DNA of 64,000 nt from Mycolicibacillus koreensis (GTDB lineage Bacteria > Actinomycetota > Actinomycetes > Mycobacteriales > Mycobacteriaceae): NCBI RefSeq assembly GCF_002104795.1, contig NZ_NCXO01000005.1, positions 62,001-126,000 of the forward strand. The letters run 5' to 3'. The position numbers and the translations under genes are program-made. Below, piece after piece: positions 43,553 to 53,318 of this stretch (the stretch's first letter is position 1; each line of letters starts with the position of its first letter). The notes beneath the pieces were generated by a model. It ran no database searches, was not told the origin of the DNA, and saw only the letters and a program-made list of their open reading frames with translations.

Positions 43553-44131
43553 GTGACCATGGCGGAACGCGTACCGATGCTCGACCGTGAGCAGGCCCAG
43601 CTGCGAGCTGCCGAATGTGGGTTGCCCGAAGAGTTGGCAGAGCTGTCGGTATTCCGCGTGGCACTTCATCAGCCGCGTGTGGCGGTTGCGCTGTATGGGC
43701 TGCTGGACGCGTTACTCTTCCGCGGTTCCCTTGACGCGCGGCTACGCGAGCTGGTCATCTTGCGCATCGGCTGGATCACTGGCTCCGAATACGAATGGAC
43801 TCAACATTGGCGAATCGCCACACTGCTCGGCGTGCCTGAGCGTGATCTCCTCGCGGTGCGCGACTGGCAGAATTCCGAAAGCCTCGGGCCAGTCGAGCGT
43901 GCGGTCCTCGCAGCGACCGATGATGTGGTACGCGACGGGGTCATCTCCGAGGAAAACTGGGCTGGGTGCCAGAAGGCGTTCAATAGCGATCACGCGGTTT
44001 TGGTCGAACTTGTCGGAGCAATCGCCAATTGGCGGCTCTTTTCGATCCTGCTTCGATCTCTGAATATTCCGCTTGAGTCCGGTACCGACGGCTGGCCGCC
44101 CGATGGGCGAGCTCCTCGGCGTCGCGATTGA
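43553..44131 (+). CDS. Carboxymuconolactone decarboxylase-like protein
   Basis: A 192-residue AhpD/CMD-like helical protein: LRELVILRIGWITGSEYEWTQH is the family core, with the EYEW..H pattern and no CxxC, so it is not an AhpD peroxidase. GTG 43553 is 6 bp after AGAGGG; ATG 43559 is an alternative. Third gene of the thiolase-dehydrogenase operon, 34 bp after the dehydrogenase. Such proteins are common beside catabolic genes; the reaction is usually unknown. Confidence 0.82.
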   Translation: MTMAERVPMLDREQAQLRAAECGLPEELAELSVFRVALHQPRVAVALYGLLDALLFRGSLDARLRELVILRIGWITGSEYEWTQHWRIATLLGVPERDLLAVRDWQNSESLGPVERAVLAATDDVVRDGVISEENWAGCQKAFNSDHAVLVELVGAIANWRLFSILLRSLNIPLESGTDGWPPDGRAPRRRD

Positions 44132-44239
44132 GCGAAAAAGGTGGACCGGTGCTTGACCGAAGCGGTCAGCGCCCCAATCGCCAGACCACGACCCGTGTCG
44201 TAGACGGACAAGTCCCCCCTCGGACACATTTTTTGTTAG

Positions 44240-45265
44240 CGATGCAGCTATAAGAATCACTTCGACCTCGGATCGCGCGATGACCGGCGGTCAGTCGGAC
44301 AGTTCATCCTCACCGGTTCATCGACTCCGACCGACGACGTGATGCGACATAGTGGGGCCGGGCGATGCGCCAAGGTCTCGATGCGCCCGATGTCGCTGTA
44401 CGAGGTCGGCGATTCCACCGGCGAGATCTCTGTGGCCGGCCTCCTGGCCGGAGAGCACACGTCCTGTCCAGATCCCGGACTGGGAGTACGAGAGATCATC
44501 GATCGCATCGCCGTCGGTGGCTGGCCCTCCAACCTGGGCAGCACCGTCGACAGCGCACTGCAGCGCAACATCGACTATCTGGATCACGCGCGCGAAGTCG
44601 ACATCCCATCGATCTCTGGGCCGCGACGCGACCCCAAGCGCCTGCGACGATTACTGACGTCACTGGCGCGGAACACCGCAACCGAGGTGAAGATCTCTGC
44701 GCTATCGCGGGAAACATTGGGCGACAACGAAACAGAACTCGCTCGAACCACTATCTACGATTACCTGGCCGCACTCGAACGGCTCATGCTCATCGACGAC
44801 GTGCCGGCCTGGTCAACGCACCTGCGATCCAGGGCGACGCTGCGACAAGAACCCAAACGCCACTTCGTCGATCCTTCACTGGCCGTCGCGGCACTTGCCA
44901 GCACCCCGACACGGCTGCTGGACGATCTCAGTTTCGGTGGACCGCTGTTCGAGTCCCTCGTCGTGCGGGATCTGCGGGTACTGTCCTCACCCCTACGCGG
45001 AACCGTTGCGCACTACCGGGACAGCAATGGCAAAGAGGTTGATGTCATCCTTCAGGTTCCCGATGGGACGTGGGGAGCCTTCAAAATGAAACTCGGCCCC
45101 GGCCGCATCGACGCCGCCGCCGGGACCCTGCTGAGGTTCGCCTCGACCATAGACACGGAGAAAGCCGGTGACCCCGCCGTTCTGGGCGTCATCACCACGG
45201 CAACCTACGGCTACACCCGCAAGGACGGAATCCAGGTGATACCCGTCGCCGCCCTACGCCCATGA
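44240..45265 (+). pseudogene. 5'-truncated DUF4143-type ATPase remnant
   Basis: The frame holds the middle and C-terminal parts of an AAA-14/DUF4143 protein: QFILTGSSTP, RHSGAGRC, MRPMSLYE, then the DUF4143 domain with HFVDPSLAVAALA and FGGPLFESLVVRDLRV. Walker A and B, expected about 100 residues earlier, are missing; a stop (TAG 44237-44239) lies upstream and non-homologous sequence begins near 44265. The late nuclease-like motif, usually AFE(I/V)KLG, reads AFKMKLGP, losing the acidic residue. Full family members have about 400 residues. It lies at the junction of the accessory region and the conserved core. Confidence 0.75.
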
Positions 45266-45337
45266 AACACACGAACCACCATTGACGCGGGGTGAACCGG
45301 CTGCAAAAACACGCCGTTGATGCCACCCTGAGCAGTG

Positions 45338-46003
45338 ATGCGTACCTTGGGCGGCTCCCGGGGCTTCCGCGGTTTCCGTGACCGCCGCGAGGCCGGCCAG
45401 GCGGTGGCCGAGCAACTCACCGCCTACCGTGGCCGCCCCGATGTGCTCGTGTTGGGGTTGGCCCGCGGCGGGGTGCCGGTGGCCGCCGAGGTCGCCGCCG
45501 CGCTCGACGCGCCCCTGGATGTATTTCTGGTCCGCAAACTCGGCGTGCCGCACTGGCCGGAGTTGGCTATGGGGGCGTTGGCCAGCGGCGACGCGGTGGT
45601 GCTCAACGACGCGGTGATCGCCGACGCTCGCGTCAGCGACGAGCAACTGCAACGGGTCATCGACCGGGAACGCACCGAATTGCACCGCCGTGAAGGCGCC
45701 TACCGGGGGAATCGGCCGCCGGTAGCGGTGCGCGACAAGACGGTGCTGCTCGTCGACGACGGGATCGCCACCGGGGCCAGCATGCGCGTGGCGGTGCAAG
45801 CGGTGCGCGCGGGCGGCGCGGCCGCGGTGGTGGTGGCGGTGCCGGTGGCCCCGCCGTCGGTGTTCCGCACCCTCGAGCACGAGGCCGACGTGGTGGTGGC
45901 GGTGCACACCCCGGCGACCTTTGAGGCCGTGGGGCAGGCGTTCGTCGACTTTCACCAAGTCAGTGACGACGAGGTGCGTGCGCTGCTGGCCCCGCGGAGC
46001 TGA
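45338..46003 (+). CDS. Phosphoribosyltransferase-domain protein
   Basis: A 221-residue type I phosphoribosyltransferase-fold protein with PRPP loop VLLVDDGIATGAS and an N-terminal VLGLARGGVPVAAEVA strand-turn. It corresponds by position and content to Rv2143 of M. tuberculosis, next to the wag31 region. Substrate base unknown. A GTG at 45335 directly before the ATG is an equally possible start. It is convergent with the next gene across a small hairpin. Confidence 0.88.
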   Translation: MRTLGGSRGFRGFRDRREAGQAVAEQLTAYRGRPDVLVLGLARGGVPVAAEVAAALDAPLDVFLVRKLGVPHWPELAMGALASGDAVVLNDAVIADARVSDEQLQRVIDRERTELHRREGAYRGNRPPVAVRDKTVLLVDDGIATGASMRVAVQAVRAGGAAAVVVAVPVAPPSVFRTLEHEADVVVAVHTPATFEAVGQAFVDFHQVSDDEVRALLAPRS

Positions 46004-46013
46004 ACCGGCCCGG

Positions 46014-46031
46014 CGACGACGCTAGTCGTCG
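46014..46031. terminator. Hairpin between convergent genes
   Basis: CGACGAC-GCTA-GTCGTCG (7-bp perfect stem, 4-nt loop) overlaps the stop codon of the membrane protein gene and lies 11 bp after the phosphoribosyltransferase stop. It may end both transcripts. Confidence 0.45.
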
Positions 46032-46432
46032 CGGTCGTCGGCCTCGGGAGCCTCACCGCCGTCGTCGGCGGCCTCCTGAGAGTCCTCCGCAGAGTCCTCG
46101 CTGCTCAGCGGGTCGGGGGTCACCTCCGAGTCCTCGGAGTCACCGGCTTCGACCGCGGCGCCCGCGCCATCCTCGGACTCCTCGGCCTCGTCGATATCCT
46201 CGGTCTCCTCGAGGTCCTCCCCCGCCTCGGGGTCGGCGATGTCGGGGTGCTCCTCCTCAGCCGCGCTGACACCGCGGCGGCGGCGTTCACGCAGCGCGTC
46301 GGCGGTCAACAGCAACACCCCCAGCACGCTGGCACCGATGCAGACCCACGCCACGACGGCGTTGCTGGTCACGATCGCGACGACCAGCGCGGCCAAGCCG
46401 ATGACCGCCAGCACCAACGCGATGATCAGCAT
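46022..46432 (-). CDS. Small membrane protein with acidic tail (Rv2144c-like)
   Basis: A 136-residue protein with two N-terminal membrane helices (about 1-22 and 26-47), a basic ERRRRR stop-transfer segment and then an 80-residue tail made largely of Glu, Asp, Ala and Ser. Position next to wag31 matches Rv2144c of M. tuberculosis. The low-complexity acidic tail likely faces the cytoplasm by the positive-inside rule. Role unknown; the location suggests a link to the polar growth machinery. ATG 46432. Confidence 0.8.
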   Translation of the reverse strand: MLIIALVLAVIGLAALVVAIVTSNAVVAWVCIGASVLGVLLLTADALRERRRRGVSAAEEEHPDIADPEAGEDLEETEDIDEAEESEDGAGAAVEAGDSEDSEVTPDPLSSEDSAEDSQEAADDGGEAPEADDRDD

Positions 46433-46483
46433 CGTTTCCCCTCCAACCGTGTTGCTCCCGACATCGCGGTCGCGACGGCGTGG

Positions 46484-47287
46484 TTAGTTACTTCCCCGGT
46501 TGTACTGACCGTAACCACTCGGGTCCCCGCCGGCACTGGTGTCCACCGGCGCGGCCGAGCCGCGCTGGCCGAGTTCCTCCAGCTGGGATTCCAGATAGGT
46601 CTTGAGCCGGGTGCGGTACTCGCGTTCGAAGGTGCGCAGCTGTTCGAGGCGCCCCTCCAACACGGTCCGCTGCTGGTTGATGTTGCCCATGATCTCGGAG
46701 TGCTTGCGTTCAGCGTCGGCCTGCAGGGCGTCGGCCTTCTCCTGGGCCTGGCGCAGCTGGGCCTCCGAGCGGCTCTGCGCGTCGGCGAGCAGCGAGTCGG
46801 CACGCTGGCGGGCCTCGGCGACGGTGGTCTCGGCGGTCTGACGGGCCTCGGTGACGATCTGGTCGGCGTTGGCGCGTGCGTCGGACATCATCTTCTCCGA
46901 CTCGGCGCGCGCGGTGCTGGTCATCCGGTCGGCCTGGTCCTCGGCCATGCTCAGCACCCGAGCGGCGGCCTTGAGGTGCTGTTCGTCGGTGCCGTCACTG
47001 ACCGCCCGCGCCGGCTCGCGGACCGGCTCGGGCTCGGGTTCGGGGGTGTACAGCGGCACCGCCGGGGTGGCCTGGGCGGCGGCCCCGCCGCCGGCGCGGG
47101 CGGTGGTCAGCTCCTGGTCCAGTTCGCTGACACGCTGACGCAGATCGGAGTTCTCCTCCAGCAGGCGGGCGAGCTCTCCCTCGACCAAATCGAGGAACGC
47201 GTCGACTTCGTCCTCGTTGTATCCGCGCTTCCCGATCGGCGGCTTACTGAACGCCACATTGTGCACATCGGCTGGTGTCAGCGGCAT
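46484..47287 (-). CDS. wag31: Wag31 (DivIVA), polar growth organiser
   Basis: A 267-residue DivIVA protein. The conserved N-terminal membrane-binding domain begins [19 protein letters not shown] and contains [15 protein letters not shown]; a first coiled coil follows to about residue 60, a Pro/Glu linker with TPEPEPEPV, and a long coiled coil from about 110 to 230. It marks growing poles and recruits the elongation machinery. ATG 47287 follows GAGGGG. The 201-bp upstream gap probably carries its own promoter. Confidence 0.97.
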   Translation of the reverse strand: MPLTPADVHNVAFSKPPIGKRGYNEDEVDAFLDLVEGELARLLEENSDLRQRVSELDQELTTARAGGGAAAQATPAVPLYTPEPEPEPVREPARAVSDGTDEQHLKAAARVLSMAEDQADRMTSTARAESEKMMSDARANADQIVTEARQTAETTVAEARQRADSLLADAQSRSEAQLRQAQEKADALQADAERKHSEIMGNINQQRTVLEGRLEQLRTFEREYRTRLKTYLESQLEELGQRGSAAPVDTSAGGDPSGYGQYNRGSN

Positions 47288-47488
47288 TGTCGAACCCCTC
47301 AAGTCTGGACCGTCGCTTATCGAACTGATGTGATCGTGCTGAACGATACGGTACCCGGCAAGTAACTGGCGCCCATCCTGTCACACCTGACGCGCAGATT
47401 ACCCTGCAGCCCAATAAATAAGAGGGATTTTCAATCTCAATATCGACACGGTCGGATGCCGATACGAAGACCGTCGCGGGCCCCGGAA

Positions 47489-47782
47489 TTACCCCGTGGC
47501 CTGGTTAAACGCCAGTTCCATCCCGAAGAACGCGACCACCAGCAAAACCATGATCGACAGGTCCAGCCGGATCGAGCCGATGGTCAGCTGAGGGATCAAC
47601 CGGCGCAACAGGTTCACCGGCGGATCGGTGATGCTCATGATCAGCTCGAGGATCACCACGGTGAACCCGCGCGGATGCCAATCGCGGCTCAACGACCGGA
47701 CGAACTCGATGACGATCCGCGCGATCAGCAACAGCCAGAACAAGAACAGCGCGAAACCGAGAATCCCGAAGAACAACGCCAT
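47489..47782 (-). CDS. YggT-family membrane protein
   Basis: A 97-residue integral membrane protein with two hydrophobic helices (about 3-24 and 75-93) flanking the YggT signature SITDPPVNLLRRLIP. Equivalent to Rv2146c by position between wag31 and sepF. The family is linked to division or osmotic stress; function is not firmly known. ATG 47782. Confidence 0.93.
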   Translation of the reverse strand: MALFFGILGFALFLFWLLLIARIVIEFVRSLSRDWHPRGFTVVILELIMSITDPPVNLLRRLIPQLTIGSIRLDLSIMVLLVVAFFGMELAFNQATG

Positions 47783-47940
47783 CTACGCCACCTAAACGAC
47801 CACTCCGATGAGCACGGATCGCTGACCGGCGGCCAGCCCGACGTCGACCACCCTACCGAGTCCCGCGCACCGCCTCGCATCGCCGGTGGGTGCGACACCA
47901 CCGGTGCTGGTCGGCGCTACCGGTGAGCCATTATGGGCGG

Positions 47941-48612
47941 TTACTGGTAGGCGTAGAACCCGGTCTCGGCGATCCGGCGACGCTCCTCGGGGGTGACGTC
48001 GACGTCGGCCGGTGAGAGCAGGAACACCTTGGTCGCCACCTTGTCGAAGGATCCGCGCAGCGCGAACGCCAGCCCGGCGGCGAAGTCGACCAACCGCTTG
48101 GCGTCGGCGTTGTCCATCGACACCAGGTCCATGATCACCGGGGTGCCGTCACGGAAGCGCTCGCCGATGGTGCGGGCCTCGCTGTAATCCTTCGGCCGCA
48201 GGGTGGTGATCTTCGACATTGGGCTGCCCTCGTCGAACAGCATGGCCATCCGCCGCGGGTCCATCGCCAACGACCCGCGGGTCGCTCCGCGCAGTCCTGC
48301 GAACCGGCTGCGACCCAGGTCGTGCGGGCGCTCGAATTCCCGCGGCCGGAACCGCGGCTCCCGCGGGTCGGCGTCGTAGCCACCGCGGTAGCTGCCCGGA
48401 GGGAAGTCGTCGAGATCGGCGCGCGGGTCACGGGCGTCGCGGGGATCCTCGTAGTCACGCTCGAAGCGGTCGAACTCCTCGTCGCCGAACCGGTCGCCCC
48501 GCCGGCCGTATCCCCGCATCGGGGCCCGGCCGTCGTCGTCGTAGTACTCGTCGTCGTAGTCCTCCATGGGAGCCATACCGAAGTAGGCCTTGACCTTGTG
48601 CAGTGTGCTCAT
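47941..48612 (-). CDS. sepF: SepF, FtsZ membrane anchor
   Basis: A 223-residue SepF. The N-terminal amphipathic start [15 protein letters not shown] is followed by a long disordered Asp/Arg/Tyr-rich linker and the C-terminal SepF domain from about 130 ([36 protein letters not shown]). It binds the FtsZ tail and the membrane. In M. tuberculosis yggS lies immediately upstream; here there is instead a 241-bp gap, so SepF must have its own promoter or rely on read-through. Confidence 0.97.
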   Translation of the reverse strand: MSTLHKVKAYFGMAPMEDYDDEYYDDDGRAPMRGYGRRGDRFGDEEFDRFERDYEDPRDARDPRADLDDFPPGSYRGGYDADPREPRFRPREFERPHDLGRSRFAGLRGATRGSLAMDPRRMAMLFDEGSPMSKITTLRPKDYSEARTIGERFRDGTPVIMDLVSMDNADAKRLVDFAAGLAFALRGSFDKVATKVFLLSPADVDVTPEERRRIAETGFYAYQ

Positions 48613-48853
48613 CGCGGGGCCCTTCTAAGCGAGATGATGTTCGTGATGAAGATGTGACTGGAGTGACGATTCACGGTGACCGTAACCGCCGCATCGCGGT
48701 AACCGCGGTACCGACACGCACACGGCGCCATCCCGATTCACGCGGGTTTTCCTGGGCCGTTCCGGGGCGGCTGGTCGGGCGTTGACCCCGATAAGGCCCG
48801 AGGCGCCCTCCGGTCGCGACCGGAGGGCGGGCCCGTCTCTCCTGTCACAGCGG
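48613..48853. other. Gap in place of yggS
   Basis: The 241 bp between pgeF and sepF hold no frame resembling the PLP-binding YggS protein expected here, not even a fragment. The region contains the palindrome at 48804-48829 and a repetitive GCGGTAACCGCGGTACCG stretch (48695-48712), probably the sepF promoter zone. Confidence 0.7.
48804..48829. terminator. Perfect 26-bp palindrome after pgeF
   Basis: Two 13-bp arms, CGCCCTCCGGTCG and its exact complement, join with no spacer 25 bp after the pgeF stop. As RNA it would form a very stable hairpin that could terminate the ftsZ-pgeF transcript. A binding site or deletion scar is the alternative. Confidence 0.6.
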
Positions 48854-49558
48854 TCACTCCATCCACACCAGCGATGCCAGTCGGCCGGTGGGAGCGTCGC
48901 GGCGATGGCTGAACAGCTGAGGGTCGGCGACCGTGCAGCGCGGGTCGGCGTCGATCGCCGTGATGCCCAAAGACCTTAGCTGGCAAGCGATTCCGGAGCG
49001 AAGATCCAATCCCGGGGTCCCGGCGATGGTCTCGGTGCGGCTTCCCGGCAGCGCCTGCTCGACCTCGTCGGCCATGGCCGCGGGCACCTCGTAATGGGCG
49101 CCGCTGACGGCCGGTCCCAGAAACGCCGAGATGTCCTCGCGCGCGGCTCCGGCGGCGATCATCGCGTCCACCGTGGCCGCGACCACCCCGCGCTGCGCGC
49201 CGACCCGGCCGGCGTGCGCGGCGCCGATCACCCCGGCGCGGGCGTCGGCGAGCAGCACCGGCACGCAGTCGGCGGTGACCACCGCCAGCGCCAGAGCGGG
49301 CTCGATGGTGACCAGCGCGTCGGTGTCGGGCACCGTCGGCCCCGGGCCGGTCACCCGCTGCACGCGGGTGCCGTGCACCTGGTGCATCCAGATCACCCGC
49401 TCGACCGGCAGCCCGATCGTCGCGGCCAGCCGGGCTCGGTTGGCCGCCACCGCCTCCGGTGCGTCCCCGACGTGGTCGCCGAGGTTGAAGGTGTCGAACG
49501 GGGGTGTCGAGACACCGCCGGCGCGGGTGGTGCTCACCCGACGGATCCGCACGCTCAT
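48854..49558 (-). CDS. pgeF: PgeF/YfiH, multicopper-oxidase-like peptidoglycan editing factor
   Basis: A 234-residue laccase-domain (DUF152) protein with the family motifs WMHQVHG, TADCVPVLL and AAHAGRVGAQRGV supplying the Cys/His metal ligands. YfiH proteins act on purine nucleosides, and in E. coli clear mis-incorporated serine in peptidoglycan precursors. Equivalent to Rv2149c. It follows ftsZ by 14 bp. ATG/GTG start near 49558. It is now the last gene before the terminator-like palindrome. Confidence 0.93.
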   Translation of the reverse strand: MSVRIRRVSTTRAGGVSTPPFDTFNLGDHVGDAPEAVAANRARLAATIGLPVERVIWMHQVHGTRVQRVTGPGPTVPDTDALVTIEPALALAVVTADCVPVLLADARAGVIGAAHAGRVGAQRGVVAATVDAMIAAGAAREDISAFLGPAVSGAHYEVPAAMADEVEQALPGSRTETIAGTPGLDLRSGIACQLRSLGITAIDADPRCTVADPQLFSHRRDAPTGRLASLVWME

Positions 49559-49572
49559 CGGCCCGGCGTCAC

Positions 49573-50766
49573 TCAGCGGCGCATGAACGGCGGCACGTCG
49601 ACGTCGTCGTCGTCATCGTCGTCACGCCCGCCGCCGACACTGACCGTCGCCCCGTTGGTCGGCGCCGGGATGCTGGCCGCATCGGCGGGCTCGAACAGCG
49701 ACGAGGACACCCGCCCGGCCTGCCCGGGAGTGAAGGACTGACCGCCGCCGCCGGGGGCACCACCGCTCTGGGCGCCGGGGGCGCCGGGTGCGGCACCGAC
49801 CACCGGCTTGCGGCTCGGCCCGCTGGCGTCGAAGCCGGCGGCGATCACGGTCACCCGCACCTCGTCGCCGAGCGAGTCGTCGATGACGGTGCCGAAGATG
49901 ATGTTGGCCTCGTGGTGGGCGGCATCCTGGACCAGCGAGGCGGCCTCGTTGATCTCGAAGAGCCCCAGGTCGCTACCGCCGGCGATCGACATCAGCACGC
50001 CCTGAGCGCCCTCCATCGAGGCCTCCAGCAGCGGCGAGTTGATCGCGATCTCGGCCGCCTTGAGCGCCCGCCCGTCCCCGCGCGCCGACCCGATCCCCAT
50101 CAAGGCGGTGCCCGCGCCGGACATCACGCCCTTGACGTCGGCGAAGTCGACGTTGATCAGCCCCGGGGTGGTGATCAGGTCGGTGATGCCCTGCACCCCG
50201 TTGAGCAGCACCTCGTCGGCGCTGCGGAAGGCGTCCATCAGCGAGATCGCCGCGTCGCCCATCTGCAGCAGCCGGTCGTTGGGGATGACGATGAGGGTGT
50301 CGCAGCTCTCCCGCAACTCGGTGATCCCGGCCTCGGCCTGATTGGAGCGCCGCTTGCCCTCAAACGAGAACGGCCGGGTGACCACCCCGACGGTGAGCGC
50401 ACCGAGTTTGCGGGCGATCGAGGCCACCACCGGCGCTCCGCCGGTGCCGGTGCCGCCACCCTCCCCGGCGGTGACGAAGACCATGTCGGCGCCGCGCAGC
50501 AGCTCCTCGATCTCGTCCTTGGCGTCTTCGGCGGCCTTGCGACCGACGTCGGGGTCCGCTCCGGCGCCGAGCCCGCGAGTGGATTCGCGACCGACGTCGA
50601 GCTTGACGTCGGCGTCGCTCATCAGCAGCGCCTGCGCGTCGGTGTTGATCGCGATGAACTCCACGCCCTTGAGTCCCTGCTCGATCATCCGGTTGACGGC
50701 GTTGACGCCACCGCCGCCGATGCCGACGACTTTGATGACGGCGAGGTAGTTGTGCGGGGCGGTCAT
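49573..50766 (-). CDS. ftsZ: FtsZ, tubulin-like cell division GTPase
   Basis: A 397-residue FtsZ. The GTP-binding T4 loop is [12 protein letters not shown], the T7 loop supplies [11 protein letters not shown], and the conserved tail [10 protein letters not shown], which binds SepF and FtsW, ends the protein after a Gly/Pro-rich linker. ATG 50766 gives the mycobacterial [13 protein letters not shown] start; the adjoining ATG 50769 is nearer in spacing to AGGGAGG, so either may be used. A 183-bp gap to ftsQ likely holds ftsZ promoters. Confidence 0.98.
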   Translation of the reverse strand: MTAPHNYLAVIKVVGIGGGGVNAVNRMIEQGLKGVEFIAINTDAQALLMSDADVKLDVGRESTRGLGAGADPDVGRKAAEDAKDEIEELLRGADMVFVTAGEGGGTGTGGAPVVASIARKLGALTVGVVTRPFSFEGKRRSNQAEAGITELRESCDTLIVIPNDRLLQMGDAAISLMDAFRSADEVLLNGVQGITDLITTPGLINVDFADVKGVMSGAGTALMGIGSARGDGRALKAAEIAINSPLLEASMEGAQGVLMSIAGGSDLGLFEINEAASLVQDAAHHEANIIFGTVIDDSLGDEVRVTVIAAGFDASGPSRKPVVGAAPGAPGAQSGGAPGGGGQSFTPGQAGRVSSSLFEPADAASIPAPTNGATVSVGGGRDDDDDDDVDVPPFMRR

Positions 50767-50949
50767 CATTCGGTCCTCCCTGACGGGTTTGTCGGTTCCG
50801 GAACCCCCCGGGCAAACCCTCAACCTCAACCAGAGGCTTAGAGTTATGTCAAGTAGTTCCGTGCAAACAGAACGGTAGGGGCGAATCCCGCAGGAACCGG
50901 GAAGGCGCGCCGAGTCGCGCCCCGCGAATTTTTTCCCGTGCCGCGGCGA

Positions 50950-51873
50950 TCAGCGCACAGTCGGCAGGTCCGGGCTGGACACGTCGTAGACCTCGCCGGG
51001 CTGGGTCAGCAGTGCGGCGAGCGTGTCGGCCTTCTTCTGGGTGCGGTCGGAGGTGCCCCAGATCACGGTGCGCCCGTCGACGAGGGTCAACGTGATCGAG
51101 GCGACCGACGGCGCCGCGATCTGGCCGACCTGGGCGACCACCTCGGGGCGCAGCGCGGTGAGCACGTCGAGAGCGGCGGTGGTCGCCGGGTCGGTCGGTC
51201 CGGGGGTGGCCACGTCGAGGTACGGCAGCGACGGCGGCGGCGGACCGGTGGCGAAGTCGACGCCGTCCCGGTCATACAGGTGGGGCCCGTCGGGGAAATC
51301 CCGCACCGCCACCGGCACCCGTTCCACGATGGTGATCCGCAACGTCGAAGGGTATTGACGTTGCACCCGGGCGCTGGCCACCCGCCGGATCGTCGCCACC
51401 CGGTCGGCGACCGCGTCGGTGTCGACCTGCAGCAGCGGGGTGCCCGGAGCGACCTGGGCGGCGTCGAGGACTTCGGCGTCGGTGACCGCAGCCAACCCGA
51501 CGACGTCGAGGGTGCGCACCGACATCACCGGCGTGAAATACAGCACCAGGCCGAGCCCGACGGTCACCGCAACCGCCAGCACGCCCCACAGCAGCATCTT
51601 CAGGCCGCGCACCGCGCCGCGCGGCACCGGTCGCGCGGTGGTGGGCGTCGCGGAGCCCCGAAGGCGGCGTTTGGCCTCGCGGCGGGCCTCCTCGATCGCC
51701 CGTGCCCGCTGCTGGGCGGCCCGGCGCTCGGCCCGCTCGCGCCGGGCCCGCCGGCGCGGGCCTTCGAACTCATCGTCGTCGGCGGCGGGCGTGGCCGCCT
51801 GGTCGTCGTCGGCGGGCGCGACCGTCTCGTCGTCGGCGGCGGGCTCGGTCAGCGGGTGCTCCGGGTCGGTCAC
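50950..51873 (-). CDS. ftsQ: FtsQ, divisome membrane protein
   Basis: A 307-residue FtsQ: a long acidic then Arg-rich cytoplasmic region (1-85), one membrane helix (about 92-112), a POTRA domain starting [14 protein letters not shown] and the beta-rich FtsQ domain ending in VWG-type [17 protein letters not shown]. Recruits FtsB/FtsL-type proteins to the septum. GTG 51873 overlaps the murC stop as GTGA. Confidence 0.95.
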   Translation of the reverse strand: MTDPEHPLTEPAADDETVAPADDDQAATPAADDDEFEGPRRRARRERAERRAAQQRARAIEEARREAKRRLRGSATPTTARPVPRGAVRGLKMLLWGVLAVAVTVGLGLVLYFTPVMSVRTLDVVGLAAVTDAEVLDAAQVAPGTPLLQVDTDAVADRVATIRRVASARVQRQYPSTLRITIVERVPVAVRDFPDGPHLYDRDGVDFATGPPPPSLPYLDVATPGPTDPATTAALDVLTALRPEVVAQVGQIAAPSVASITLTLVDGRTVIWGTSDRTQKKADTLAALLTQPGEVYDVSSPDLPTVR

Positions 51874-53318
51874 GCCCGCTCCCCCGCCTCGGCCCGGCCG
51901 CGCACCGCGGTCACGATCTCCGGCCCCAGCAGCGTGACGTCACCGGCACCCATGGTGATCACCGCGTCACCGGGGGCCGCGGCCGCGGCCACGGTCTGCG
52001 CCACCGCGGAGAAGTCCGGCAGGTAGTGCACCGGGGCGCTGACGTGCTCGGCGACGCTGGCCCCGCTGACCCCGGCCAACGGTTGTTCGCGGGCGCCGTA
52101 GACGTCAAGGACGAACACCTCGTCGGCGGCGCTGAGCGCCGCGCCGAACTCGGCGGCCAGCGCCTTGGTCCGCGAATACAGGTGCGGCTGGAACACCACC
52201 AGCAGCCGCCCGGCCCCCGCTTCGGCCAACATGCTGCGCGCCGCGGCCAACGTGGCCCGGATCTCGGTGGGGTGATGGGCGTAGTCGTCGAAGACCCGCA
52301 CCCCGGCGGTGGTGCCGACCAGGTCGAAGCGCCGGCGCACCCCCTCGAACCCGGCGAGTCCGGCCAGCAGGGCCTCCGTCGGCGCGCCGGCGGCCAGCCC
52401 CGCCAGCAACGCGCCCACGGCGTTGAGAGCCATGTGCCGGCCCGGCACCGCCAGCGACAGCGTCCGGGCCTCGGGCTCGCCGGCCACCTGGATGCGCGCG
52501 GTGGCGGTGGTGCCGTGCTGCTGCCAGTCCAGCAGGCGGCCGTTCAGCTCCCCCGGCCCACTGCCGTAGGTCATCACCGGGATTCCGCGGGCGCGGGCGC
52601 GTTCGGCGAACGCCGCCGCGCCGGGGTCGTCGACGCAGACGACGAGGGTGCCGCCGGGGGCCAGTTGGGCGGCGAACGCGTCGAACACGGCGGTGTAGGC
52701 CTCGGTGCTGCCGAAGAAGTCCAGGTGGTCGGCTTCGATGTTGGTGACCACCGCAACGTCGGGGGTGTACTCCAGCAGCGAACCGTCGCTCTCGTCGGCC
52801 TCGGCGACGAAGATCGCGCCGGTGCCGTGGTGGGCGTTGGTACCGGACTCGCCGAGCTCCCCGCCGACGGCGAACGACGGGTCCAGCCCGCTGTGCTGCA
52901 GCGCGACCACCAGCATCGAGGTGGTCGTCGTCTTGCCATGAGTGCCGGTGATCAGCACGGTGGTACGACCGAGCATCAGTTTGGCCAGCACCGCCGGACG
53001 CAGCAGCACCGGGATGCCGCGGCGGTGGGCCTCGACGAGCTCCGGGTTGGTTTTGGGGATCGCGGCGTGGGTGGTGATCACCGCAGTGGGCCCACCGGGC
53101 AGCAGGTCCAGCGCCGACGGGTCGTGGCCGAGACGGACCGTCGCGCCGCGCGCCTGCAGCGCCCGCAGCCCCGCCGACTCTTTGGCGTCGGATCCCGACA
53201 CCAGCCCACCGCGGTCGAGCAGGATGCGGGCCACCCCCGACATCCCGGCGCCGCCGATGCCGACCATGTGCACCCGCTGCAGCTCCGCCGGCAGGGCGGC
53301 GGAATCCGCGGGGTTCAC
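51870..53318 (-). CDS. murC: MurC, UDP-MurNAc-L-alanine ligase
   Basis: A 482-residue Mur ligase: N-domain [17 protein letters not shown] loop [11 protein letters not shown], central EADESDGS and the C-terminal [11 protein letters not shown] motif, all diagnostic of MurC. Adds L-Ala to UDP-MurNAc. GTG 53318 overlaps the murG stop (GTGA). Normal length. Confidence 0.98.
   Translation of the reverse strand: MNPADSAALPAELQRVHMVGIGGAGMSGVARILLDRGGLVSGSDAKESAGLRALQARGATVRLGHDPSALDLLPGGPTAVITTHAAIPKTNPELVEAHRRGIPVLLRPAVLAKLMLGRTTVLITGTHGKTTTTSMLVVALQHSGLDPSFAVGGELGESGTNAHHGTGAIFVAEADESDGSLLEYTPDVAVVTNIEADHLDFFGSTEAYTAVFDAFAAQLAPGGTLVVCVDDPGAAAFAERARARGIPVMTYGSGPGELNGRLLDWQQHGTTATARIQVAGEPEARTLSLAVPGRHMALNAVGALLAGLAAGAPTEALLAGLAGFEGVRRRFDLVGTTAGVRVFDDYAHHPTEIRATLAAARSMLAEAGAGRLLVVFQPHLYSRTKALAAEFGAALSAADEVFVLDVYGAREQPLAGVSGASVAEHVSAPVHYLPDFSAVAQTVAAAAAPGDAVITMGAGDVTLLGPEIVTAVRGRAEAGERA

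Noticed and set aside
44154..44168. TGACC-GAAGC-GGTCA inverted repeat as an operator
   Set aside because: Short arms next to a pseudogene with no regulator facing it; could be a weak terminator, too little to call.
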